Of a stretch of 64,000 nucleotides of DNA, positions 56,745 to 64,000 are shown piece after piece (position 1 is the first letter of the stretch; each line of letters starts with the position of its first letter). The position numbers and the translations under genes are program-made. The notes under the pieces are model-generated. The model made no database searches and was not told the origin of the DNA. It was given only the letters and a program-made list of their open reading frames with translations. The DNA comes from Streptosporangium sp. NBC_01755 (GTDB lineage Bacteria > Actinomycetota > Actinomycetes > Streptosporangiales > Streptosporangiaceae), in the NCBI RefSeq assembly GCF_035917995.1, contig NZ_CP109131.1:62001-126000 (forward strand), given 5' to 3'.

Positions 56745-58030
56745 CGCAGCTGTTCTACGCCTCGACCCTGTTCGGCGCGATGACGCTGGCGGCGGCGATC
56801 GACGACGGCCGTTTCGGTCCCCGCCGGGGGCGCCGGATCCTGCTGGTCTCCAACAACGCGGCCATCCCGGAGATCACCCCGGCTCTGCACGAGAGCCCGG
56901 GTTTCGCCACGCTGCGCCCACGCTTCGACGAGATCCACTCGTGGAACGAGATCGTGGCCCCGCTGCATCCCTCGGACTGGAAGGCGCGCGTCGTCGAGGT
57001 GCCGATGCTGGGCCGCCTGCTCTGCTCGCACCTGTCCCTGGATGACGGGCCCGCCGAGCTGGTCCTGGAGTCCATCGCGGTCCCCCCTGCCAGAACGCTG
57101 GCGGGACTGGTCAGAGACTGCCCGATCTCGGTCTACTCCGACGGCCTGATGAGCTACGGCCCGACCCGCGACCCGCTGCCGCAGGAGATCTCCGGGCGGA
57201 TCACCCGACTGCTCCACCTCGACCTGGTGCCGGGTCTTCGGCCGCTGCTGCTGTCGGAGTACGGGGTGCCCGCCGAGCCCCTCCCCGACCGGGCCTTTCT
57301 CGACGTGGCCGGCCGCCGAACCGGCGACCCGCCCCCGGGCCGGGCGATGATCCTCGGCCAGTACCTGTCCGCCCTCGGCATCGTGACCCCCGAGGAGGAG
57401 GCGGAACTCCACGCCGACATGCTGCGCGGCCTCGTCGCCCGGGGGTTTTCGCGCGTGCTGTTCAAGCCGCACCCGGCCGCCGGGCGGCGGCACGCCCGGC
57501 GGCTGCGCGAGACGGCCGCCGAGCTGGACGTCGAACTGGACGTGGTGGCGGAGACCGTCCCGGCCGAGTCGTGCTTCGCCGCCCTCGGACCCGAGCTCGT
57601 GGTCGGCTGCTTCTCCACCGCTCTGATCACCGCCGGGCGGTATTTCGGGCTCCCGGTGGCGACGGTGGGCGGCGAGCTGATCCTGGAGAGGCTCACCCCG
57701 TACGAGAACGGCAACCGGATCCCGGCGACCATCACCGACGCCCTGCTGCCCCGCCTGTCGACGGACGGCTCGCTGTGGGAGCCCCCGCCGGTGGACATCT
57801 CCGCCCTGGTGGGCGCGGTCGGCTACTGCATGCGGAGCGAGGCGTATCCGGGGCTGCGCGAGCAGACCGTGGCCTATCTCCAGGCCTGCGGCCCCGCCCG
57901 CTACTTCAAGCACCGGCGACTCGCCGCCCTGGACCTGATCGCCGCACCGACCACCACTCCGGTCGCCGCCCCCCGGGGGCGGAGCCCCCTTGGCAGGCTC
58001 CGCAGCCGCCTGTCGAGAACGTCCCCCTGA
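56741..58030 (+). CDS. Polysialyltransferase-family glycosyltransferase
   Basis: 429 residues from ATG 56741, overlapping the GT2 stop. It has the GT-B-like layout of alpha-2,8-polysialyltransferase (POLYST) proteins: MTQLFYASTLFGAMTLAAAI at the start, CPISVYSDGLMSYGPTRDPL, the His-Pro motif in RVLFKPHPAAG, and the Ser/Thr motif in VVGCFSTALITAG. These two motifs are the catalytic and CMP-binding signatures of bacterial polysialyltransferases. It likely polymerises the CMP-activated nonulosonic acid made by the triple fusion. Confidence 0.88.
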   Translation: MTQLFYASTLFGAMTLAAAIDDGRFGPRRGRRILLVSNNAAIPEITPALHESPGFATLRPRFDEIHSWNEIVAPLHPSDWKARVVEVPMLGRLLCSHLSLDDGPAELVLESIAVPPARTLAGLVRDCPISVYSDGLMSYGPTRDPLPQEISGRITRLLHLDLVPGLRPLLLSEYGVPAEPLPDRAFLDVAGRRTGDPPPGRAMILGQYLSALGIVTPEEEAELHADMLRGLVARGFSRVLFKPHPAAGRRHARRLRETAAELDVELDVVAETVPAESCFAALGPELVVGCFSTALITAGRYFGLPVATVGGELILERLTPYENGNRIPATITDALLPRLSTDGSLWEPPPVDISALVGAVGYCMRSEAYPGLREQTVAYLQACGPARYFKHRRLAALDLIAAPTTTPVAAPRGRSPLGRLRSRLSRTSP

Positions 58031-58031
58031 G

Positions 58032-58082
58032 CCGGAGGCGCCGCGCCGGGGCACCTCTGGACTACCGGCGCGGCGCCTCCGG
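58032..58082. terminator. Very strong bidirectional hairpin terminator
   Basis: A perfect 18-bp stem CCGGAGGCGCCGCGCCGG / CCGGCGCGGCGCCTCCGG with a 15-nt loop. It covers the end of the NRPS frame and separates two convergent genes. Confidence 0.9.
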
Positions 58083-61000
58083 CTCCCCGACGCCCGACTC
58101 GCCGTCGAACTCACCGTTGAGCTCGTCGTCGGTCATGGCCTCGATCTCCAGGTAGATCTCGGCGACCTGAGCGGTGCGGTCGTCACGGACCTGGGCGGCC
58201 AGCCGCGCCACCGTCGGGTGCCGCAGGACGTCGTGAACCGAGACCGCGTCGGTGTCCAGCACGTCCCGTAGTCTGCCGACGATCACAGTGGCCAGCACCG
58301 AGTCGCCACCGAGCAGGAAGTAGTCGTCGTCTCTGCCCACCTTTTCCAGCCCGAGCGCCCGAGCCCAGATGAGGGCGATCACCTGTTCCAGCGCGGTGAC
58401 CGGCTCTGCCTGCCCGGGTGCCTGCGCCTGGGCGGTGACCAGAGCGGTCAGCGCACGGCGGTCGACCTTGCCGTTGCCGGTCAGCGGCAGCGCGTCGACG
58501 ACGACCACCCGGTCCGGGATCATGTGCGCGGGCAGCCGTTCGGCCGCGTGCGCGGTGATCTCCTCCTCGGTGAGGCCGCCGGCCGCGGCCACGACGGCGT
58601 GCAGCCGCGGTGCACCGGTCCCGAGGACCAGGGCGGTGGCCTGGCGCACGGCGGGGTGGGCGCCCAGGGCCGCCTCGACCTCGCCGAGCTCGATCCGGAA
58701 GCCACGGATCTTCACCTGGTGGTCGGCACGGCCGAGGAACTCGATCGTGCCGTCCTGCCAGTACCTGGCCCGGTCACCGGTGCGATACCAGCGCACACCG
58801 TCCAGGGGGACGAACCGGTCGGCGGTGCGCTCGGGGTCGCCGCGGTAGCCGTCCGCCACGCCCGCGCCGCCGATCCACAGCTCGCCGGGCACCCAGTCGG
58901 GGCAGTCCCGGCCTTGGGCGTCGACCACCCGGCAGCGCACGTTACGCAGCGGCGTGCCGTACGGGACGCCGGTCCAGCCTGCGGGGACGCGGCCTGCGGT
59001 GACCTCCTGGAAAGTGGAGTGGATCGCGGTCTCGGTGGTGCCGCCCAGACCGGCGAAGCGGCAGCCGGGTACCTGGGCGACGAGCCGGGCCGGCAGGTCG
59101 ACGCCGACCCGGTCGCCGCCGAGCAGGACCGCGCGCAGGGTCGGGCCGAGCGGGTCGCGTTCGGCGGCCGTCAGCAGCATGTCGAGCAGGCTCGGCACAC
59201 AGTTGAGCACGCTCACCTGATGCGTGCGTACCTCCCGCGCCCAGGACGCGGCGTCACGGCGCGCCTCCTCCTCGACGGTGACCACGGCGCCGCCGGTCGA
59301 CAGCGGCGCGAAGACGTCGAAGACCGACAGGTCGAAGTCGAGCGCCGACAGCGCGAGCGTCCGGTCGGCCGGGCCGAGGGCGAACCTGTCGGCGAGATCG
59401 GCGACGGTGTTGGCCGCGGCGAGGTGGGAGACCTCCACGCCCTTCGGCTCGCCGGTCGATCCCGAGGTGAACAGCACGTAGGCGATCGCCTCGGGTGCGG
59501 TCGCGACCGGCTCGGCCAGCGGCTCCGGCCAGCTCACCGCGTCCTGGTAGGGCAGGTTCTGGCCGAGCACCACGCCGACCCCGGCCCGGGTGGTGATCCG
59601 TTCGGCTCTGGCCTGCGGCTGCTCGACGCCGATCGGTACGTAGTGGCCTCCGGCGGCGAGCACGCCGAGGACGGCCACCACCTGCTCGGGGCCCTTGGGC
59701 AGGCGGATCGCGACCGGGTCGCCGTCGCGTACGCCGTGCGCGCGGAGCGCTCCGGCCACCCGCAAGGCCTGTTCCGCCAGCTCGCCGTAGGCGACCGGCC
59801 CTCCGGGTCCGAGCAGGGCGGGCGCCTGCGGGGTGCGGGCGGCCTGGTCGAAGAAGAGCCGGTGCAGCGGGAGGGCGGGCAGCGGGCCGTCGGTGTCGTT
59901 GGCCTCGGCCCGGACCTTCAGGGCGGCGGCGGGCAGCAGTGGCCCGACGGGCTCGTCCCAGGCTTCGGGGTCGCCGATCCTGGCCAGCAGCGTGCGGAAG
60001 GCCGCGAACATGTCCTCGGGCAGGCTGTCGGGAAACGCCCCGGCGCGTATGTCCCAGTTGGCGAGCAGCCCGCCGTGGAACTCGGTGATCTGCGCGTCGA
60101 GCAGTACCTGCGGCCCTTGGGAGACGATCCACACCGCCTCGCCCAGGCAGGATTCGACCTCGGGGCCGAACAACTCGCCCAGGTCCAGGGCGCTGGTGAA
60201 CACCACGGGGGCCAGCACCGGCGCGCCCTGCTCGCGGGCCAGGTCGCGCAGGACGTCCAGCCCCGGATAGGAGGAGTGCGCCGCGGCCTCGTGCATGCGT
60301 TCCTGGACCTGGGCGGCTCGCTGCGCGAAGGTGCGCCGCTCGGTCAGGTCCACCTCCAGCATGATCGAGCTGGTGAAGTCACCGACCAGGTTGTCCACAT
60401 CCGGGTGCAGCGGACGGCGGTCGAACAGCGGCACGTTGAGCAGGAATCGCGGCTCACCGCTCCAGGCCCCGACGACCTCGGCGAACACGGTCGCCACGGC
60501 GACCGCGGGGGTGAGGCCGCGGGCGCGCGCCAAGGTGGTGAGCCGGTCGCGTTCGGCCGGAGAGAGCCAGTGGTGCAGCCGGGTGACCCGGTCGGGCTCC
60601 GCGGAGTCGGCGCGCAGGGGCAGGGCCGGCGCGCCGGGCAGGTTCGGCACCCGCTCGCGCCACCAGGTGACATCGCGCTCGGCCGGGCGCTGGGCGCCGC
60701 GGGCCGCCTGGTAGCCGGCGAAGGTGCAGCCGATCTCGGGAAGCCGCGCGGCGGGGTCCCGGTACAGGGCGACCAGGTCGGACAGCAGCACCCGGTAGCT
60801 GCGGGCGTCGGCGGCGAGCATGTCGACGTCCACGTGCACCCGGGTGCCGCCGCCGGGCAGCAGGGTGACCCTGATGTCGAACATGCGGCCGGCGGCCACG
60901 TCGAGGAGCTGATGGGAGAGCCGGTCGCGCAGCTCCGCCAGGCGGCGTTCGGCTTCCTGCGGGGTGGCCTCGCGCAGGTCAAGAACCTCCGGCTCCTCCC

Positions 61001-61493
61001 CTCGGCTCCATTCTTCGATCACCTGCCGGCCGTCGTCGGTGATGCGGGCGCGCAGCATCGGGTGCCGGTCGGCCAGCGCGGCGACCGCGGCGCCGAGCCT
61101 GACCGGGTCGACGCCGTGGCCGTCGAACTCGGTGTAGAGGTGGGCGGCGACCGCGCCGAGGTCAGCTGATCCACCCCGGCCGACCCAGTAGGCGTGCTGC
61201 ATCGAGGCCAGCGGGAACGGGCCGCTCGCGTCCACGAGCACCGAGGCCGGTTCAAGTTCGGGTTCGGGGTCGGGTGAGGGAGCGATCAGGCGCGACCATT
61301 CGGCCAAGGTGGGGGTGCGGGCCAGGTCGCCGAAGCCGATGGTCAAGCCGGCTCGCCGGCAGCGGTTGGCGATCTGCATGAATCGGATCGAGTCCAGTCC
61401 GAAGGCGATCAGATCGTCGTGGTCGCCTGGCGGGGTGGTACCTGGACCGAGCAACTCGGTGGCCATCTGCCGGAGATCGTCGATCGTCAGCAT
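58062..61493 (-). CDS. Siderophore NRPS: carrier - heterocyclisation - adenylation - carrier
   Basis: 1143 residues. A first carrier domain has its Ser in GLDSIRFMQ (about residue 34) and is probably the aryl carrier. The Cy domain (about 90-510) has the motif D-x4-D-x2-S in DMLAADARS. The A domain (about 535-1020) has YVLFTSGSTGEPKG, FDLSVFDVFAPL, GELWIGGAGVADGY, YRTGDRARY and NGKVDRRAL. A second carrier has GGDSVLATV (Ser about 1065) and an acidic tail. No thioesterase. This is the MbtB/PchE layout that makes an aryl-oxazoline or -thiazoline from Ser, Thr or Cys. The promoter region carries two iron boxes and the gene is divergent from the aryl-AMP ligase. Confidence 0.92.
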   Translation of the reverse strand: MLTIDDLRQMATELLGPGTTPPGDHDDLIAFGLDSIRFMQIANRCRRAGLTIGFGDLARTPTLAEWSRLIAPSPDPEPELEPASVLVDASGPFPLASMQHAYWVGRGGSADLGAVAAHLYTEFDGHGVDPVRLGAAVAALADRHPMLRARITDDGRQVIEEWSRGEEPEVLDLREATPQEAERRLAELRDRLSHQLLDVAAGRMFDIRVTLLPGGGTRVHVDVDMLAADARSYRVLLSDLVALYRDPAARLPEIGCTFAGYQAARGAQRPAERDVTWWRERVPNLPGAPALPLRADSAEPDRVTRLHHWLSPAERDRLTTLARARGLTPAVAVATVFAEVVGAWSGEPRFLLNVPLFDRRPLHPDVDNLVGDFTSSIMLEVDLTERRTFAQRAAQVQERMHEAAAHSSYPGLDVLRDLAREQGAPVLAPVVFTSALDLGELFGPEVESCLGEAVWIVSQGPQVLLDAQITEFHGGLLANWDIRAGAFPDSLPEDMFAAFRTLLARIGDPEAWDEPVGPLLPAAALKVRAEANDTDGPLPALPLHRLFFDQAARTPQAPALLGPGGPVAYGELAEQALRVAGALRAHGVRDGDPVAIRLPKGPEQVVAVLGVLAAGGHYVPIGVEQPQARAERITTRAGVGVVLGQNLPYQDAVSWPEPLAEPVATAPEAIAYVLFTSGSTGEPKGVEVSHLAAANTVADLADRFALGPADRTLALSALDFDLSVFDVFAPLSTGGAVVTVEEEARRDAASWAREVRTHQVSVLNCVPSLLDMLLTAAERDPLGPTLRAVLLGGDRVGVDLPARLVAQVPGCRFAGLGGTTETAIHSTFQEVTAGRVPAGWTGVPYGTPLRNVRCRVVDAQGRDCPDWVPGELWIGGAGVADGYRGDPERTADRFVPLDGVRWYRTGDRARYWQDGTIEFLGRADHQVKIRGFRIELGEVEAALGAHPAVRQATALVLGTGAPRLHAVVAAAGGLTEEEITAHAAERLPAHMIPDRVVVVDALPLTGNGKVDRRALTALVTAQAQAPGQAEPVTALEQVIALIWARALGLEKVGRDDDYFLLGGDSVLATVIVGRLRDVLDTDAVSVHDVLRHPTVARLAAQVRDDRTAQVAEIYLEIEAMTDDELNGEFDGESGVGEPEAPRR

Positions 61494-61608
61494 GGAGTGA
61501 GGGTGTCCTTTACTTGCTTGATGGTGCGGACGGGTCGGGGGACGGCTGTGCGCTGGGAGGAGGCCGAAGCGGCGGCGAGCGCGGCCGGGGTCTTGTGCGT
61601 GAAGCGGC

Positions 61609-61738
61609 CCGGTTCAGCTTGCCGTTGGGCAGCAGCGGCAGGGCCGACAGCGCCATCACGACGGAGGGGACCATGTGCTCGGGTGGCAAGGAACTTCCGC
61701 CGGCCCATCGGGGTGAGGGTGAACGGACGCTGGGACAT
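61609..61738 (-). pseudogene. Remnant of another NRPS adenylation domain
   Basis: On the minus strand, between the iron boxes and the NRPS start, one frame reads LPPEHMVPSVVMALSALPLL, then PNGKLNR, i.e. motifs A9 and A10 of an adenylation domain. A preceding start-like piece (MSQRPFTLTPM) and a following tail (THKTPAALAAASASS) are in a different frame, so at least two breaks are needed. The tail frame ends in a TGA overlapping the NRPS ATG (ATGCTGA), as expected for an upstream operon gene. Probably the ends of a deleted NRPS gene. Confidence 0.55.
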
Positions 61739-61773
61739 CCGGGGCCTCCGGTCGAACATAGGGTAGATTTTTA

Positions 61774-61792
61774 TTTGGGTAGGCTAACCTAA
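61774..61792. promoter_or_regulatory. Iron box 1 (IdeR/DmdR type)
   Basis: TTTGGGTAGGCTAACCTAA matches 17 of 19 positions of TTAGGTTAGGCTAACCTAA. It lies in the divergent promoter of the siderophore genes. Confidence 0.85.
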
Positions 61793-61798
61793 AGAAAG

Positions 61799-61817
61799 TT
61801 TGGTTAGCCTGACCTAA
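61799..61817. promoter_or_regulatory. Iron box 2 (IdeR/DmdR type)
   Basis: TTTGGTTAGCCTGACCTAA matches 16 of 19 consensus positions and lies 25 bp from box 1, so each divergent promoter may have its own site or two dimers may bind together. Confidence 0.8.
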
Positions 61818-61894
61818 GTTAATCTTGCAGGCCCGTGTCGCACAATCGTGCGGCGCGAATCCCCGATGGAAACCCTGACTCCGCTGGAGCTTCG

Positions 61895-63523
61895 ATGCCC
61901 TCAGCCGCTCCCCCCTCGCTACCCTCCGGCCTCACCCCCTGGCCGCCCGACCTGGCCGCCCGCTACCGCGAACAGGGCATCTGGGACGGCCGCACACTCG
62001 GAACCCTGCTCACCGAATGGACCCGCGCCTACGGCGAGAACACCGCGCTGGTGGCCGGCGAGGACCGTCTCACCTACCACGACCTCGACCGGCGCGCCGA
62101 CCGGATGGCCGCCGGACTGGCAGGCCTGGGCATCCGTCCCGGCGACCGAGTCCTGGTCCAGTTGCCCAACATCGGCGCGTTCGTGGTCCTGTTCTTCGCC
62201 CTGGCACGCCTGGGAGCGGTGCCGGTCCTCACCCTGCCCGCCCACCGGATCACCGAGATCGGCCACCTGGCCCGGCTGTCGGGTGCCGTCGCCTACGTCA
62301 TCCCCGACCAGGCCGGCGGATTCGACTACCGCGATCTGGCCACCGCCGTCCTGGCCGAGGCCCCGGACCTACGCCACGTCCTGGTGGCCGGCGAGCCCGG
62401 CCCGTTCACCCCGCTGCACCAGGTCGACGCCGACCCGGTGCCGCACGCCGACCCCGACCCCTCCGACCTGGCCCTGCTACTGGTGTCCGGCGGGACCACC
62501 GGCGCGCCCAAGCTCATCCCGCGCACCCACCAGGACTACGGCTTCAACGCCCGGGCCAGCGCCGAAATCTGCGGCCTGAACGCCGATGCGGCCTACCTGG
62601 CCTGCCTGCCGGTGGCGCACAACTTCGCACTGGCCTGCCCCGGCGTCCTGGGCACGCTCGGTGCCGGCGGGAAGGTGGTCCTGTCCCCCTCGCCTGCCCC
62701 CTCCGACGCCTTCGCCCTGATCGAAGCCGAGCAGATCACCATCACCGCCCTGGTCCCACCACTGGTACCACTGTGGCTGGAGGCCGCCGAGTGGGACCCC
62801 GCGGACCTGACCTCCCTCAAACTCTTGCAGGCCGGCGGATCCAAGCTGTCCGCCGAGACCGCCCGCCTCATCCCGGCCGGCCTGGGCTGCGCCGTCCAGC
62901 AGGTGTTCGGCATGGCAGAAGGCCTGCTCAACTACACCCGCGCCGACGACGACATCGACCTGGTGGAGCACACCCAGGGACGTCCCCTCAGTGCCGAGGA
63001 CGAGTTGCGCGTCGTGGACGCCGACGGCCACGACATCGCACCGGGTGAGGTCGGCGAACTGCTGGTCCGCGGGCCGTACACGCTGCGCGGCTACTACCGG
63101 GCCGCCGAGCACAACGCCACCGCCTTCACCCCCGACGGCTACTACTGCTCCGGCGACCTGGTCCGCGTCCTGCCCAGCGGACACCTCGTCGTCGAAGGCC
63201 GGATCAAGGACACCATCGACAGAGGTGGCGAGAGCGTCTCGGCCGAGGAGGTGGAGGCCCACCTGCTCACCCACCCCGCGATCCGCCGCGGCGTCGCCAT
63301 CGGCCTGCCCGGCACCGGCTACGGCGAGCAGCTGTGCGCGGTCGTGGTGCCCTGGTCCCGACCGCCGACCCTGCCGGAGCTGCGCCTGCACCTGATGGGC
63401 CGCGGACTGGCCGCCTTCAAGGTGCCCGACCGGATCGAAACCGTCCAGGACCTCCCGGTCACCGCGGTCGGTAAGATCGACAAACAGGCTCTGATCCGCC
63501 GCTTCGCCGGCCGGAGTGCGTGA
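61895..63523 (+). CDS. Aryl-acid-AMP ligase (2,3-dihydroxybenzoate or salicylate)
   Basis: 542 residues from ATG 61895, with GGAG five bases upstream. ATG 61835 lacks a site and lies close to the iron box. Family motifs: LVSGGTTGAPKLIPRTH (P-loop), LPVAHNFALACPGVLGTL (aryl-acid specificity region of EntE/DhbE/MbtA), QQVFGMAEGLLNYTR, YYCSGDLVR and the catalytic Lys in VGKIDKQAL. It activates the aryl acid and loads the first carrier domain of the divergent NRPS. Genes for making the aryl acid are not in the window. Confidence 0.93.
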   Translation: MPSAAPPSLPSGLTPWPPDLAARYREQGIWDGRTLGTLLTEWTRAYGENTALVAGEDRLTYHDLDRRADRMAAGLAGLGIRPGDRVLVQLPNIGAFVVLFFALARLGAVPVLTLPAHRITEIGHLARLSGAVAYVIPDQAGGFDYRDLATAVLAEAPDLRHVLVAGEPGPFTPLHQVDADPVPHADPDPSDLALLLVSGGTTGAPKLIPRTHQDYGFNARASAEICGLNADAAYLACLPVAHNFALACPGVLGTLGAGGKVVLSPSPAPSDAFALIEAEQITITALVPPLVPLWLEAAEWDPADLTSLKLLQAGGSKLSAETARLIPAGLGCAVQQVFGMAEGLLNYTRADDDIDLVEHTQGRPLSAEDELRVVDADGHDIAPGEVGELLVRGPYTLRGYYRAAEHNATAFTPDGYYCSGDLVRVLPSGHLVVEGRIKDTIDRGGESVSAEEVEAHLLTHPAIRRGVAIGLPGTGYGEQLCAVVVPWSRPPTLPELRLHLMGRGLAAFKVPDRIETVQDLPVTAVGKIDKQALIRRFAGRSA

Positions 63524-63577
63524 ACATCTCCCCTCGGCCGCCGGTGATCCGACCTACCCGCTTCGAGAAACGGATCA

Positions 63578-64000
63578 CTAGCCCAGTGCCCTGAGGTAGC
63601 GGCGCATTCGGCGCTTGGCGCGGTAGCCGGCGCGCAGCACGTTCGGCGGGACCTCCACACGCATCCGGGCGCGACGGCGGGCGGCGGCGTACTCGGGGCC
63701 GTCGAGCAGGGACCTGGCGGGGACCAGACGCTCCGAGCGGGCCTGCCCGACCAGGGAGACCATCCGTGAGACCCAGTCGCTCTCGTCGCCGGGATGGAAG
63801 TAGTTGTCCCTGCACCAGGCCTCGTCCGGGGCCAGGAAGCGCCCCGCGGAAAGGTCGTCGAGGGTGCCGAGCAGGCCGCTGCCCTCGAAGACCAGGTTGA
63901 TCATCTCGGCGCCCACCCCGAAGTCCGACAGCACCAGCAGGGGCACCTTCTGGGCGATCGCCTCCAGCGCGGCGGTCGAGCTGACGGTGACGAACCCGGC
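63578..64000 (-). CDS. DUF6716-like putative glycosyltransferase, C-terminal part (cut by window edge)
   Basis: The frame is open to the right edge. Visible: AGFVTVSSTAALEAIAQKVP, LLVLSDFGVGAEMINLVFEG, FLAPDEAWCRDNYFHPGDES and a basic tail RAGYRAKRRMRRYLRALG. The Ser-Ser-Thr motif before an Ala-Leu-Glu helix resembles polysialyltransferase/KpsS-type GT-B enzymes, and similar DUF6716 proteins occur in nonulosonate clusters of actinomycetes. It is convergent with the aryl-AMP ligase, so the siderophore pair splits the glycopolymer genes. Confidence 0.7.
   Translation of the reverse strand, partial: AGFVTVSSTAALEAIAQKVPLLVLSDFGVGAEMINLVFEGSGLLGTLDDLSAGRFLAPDEAWCRDNYFHPGDESDWVSRMVSLVGQARSERLVPARSLLDGPEYAAARRRARMRVEVPPNVLRAGYRAKRRMRRYLRALG

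Overview
The window is high-GC DNA from an actinobacterium, most plausibly a Streptosporangiaceae-type filamentous genus (inference from an ergothioneine operon, a teichulosonic-acid-like nonulosonate cluster, IdeR/DmdR-type iron boxes, a cysteine-free ribosomal protein S4, frequent GTG/TTG starts and start-stop overlaps). No rRNA, tRNA or CRISPR array is visible. Region by region: 0-10.3 kb is ordinary chromosome: a partial ABC transporter ATPase coupled to a LolA/DUF2092-like protein, a divergent two-component system, a small TetR-like HTH protein, a FolP2-type dihydropteroate synthase homologue, a LysR regulator, a LytR-CpsA-Psr (LCP) protein and a membrane spermidine-synthase-like protein. 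10.5-17.3 kb is a subtilisin-like (S8) protease gene split by a 5.2-kb element carrying a large serine recombinase. The att core CCGGTCA lies at both ends, and joining the flanks restores the protease frame exactly. The element also carries a four-zinc-ribbon/GIY-YIG-like protein truncated by an IS1380-family insertion sequence, and an unknown small gene. 17.4-24 kb holds TetR genes (one frameshifted), a DUF2306 remnant, a sodium-channel-like remnant, rpsD with an iron box shared with a divergent DUF2470 gene, clpP and a secreted S1 protease. 24.2-28.7 kb is egtABCD (ergothioneine). 28.7-34 kb is a ROK repressor facing an Entner-Doudoroff operon (zwf remnant, edd, glk, eda). 35.6-48.4 kb is an eroding maltodextrin locus: two mosaic near-identical LacI regulators, a GH13 alpha-glucosidase, and broken ABC ATPase, malG, pullulanase and alpha-amylase genes, interspersed with a lipoprotein, an ACT-domain protein and a secreted beta-helix protein. 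48.4-50.5 kb is a two-gene AAA ATPase plus DUF4276 (TOPRIM-like) module that abuts the truncated amylase and resembles a defence island. 50.8-53.1 kb holds mgtC, a small membrane protein and a secreted esterase. 53.4-64 kb is a nonulosonic-acid glycopolymer cluster (a NeuA-HAD-NeuB triple fusion, GT2, a polysialyltransferase-like enzyme and a partial DUF6716-like glycosyltransferase), interrupted by an iron-boxed siderophore pair (ArCP-Cy-A-PCP NRPS and aryl-AMP ligase). A recurring theme is genes that keep their beginning and end but have lost the middle (zwf, ABC ATPase, malG, an NRPS adenylation remnant). This is either unusual deletion-driven decay or a consensus/assembly artefact, and it should be settled first. 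Functional calls rest on recognised motifs and family knowledge. No database search was run.
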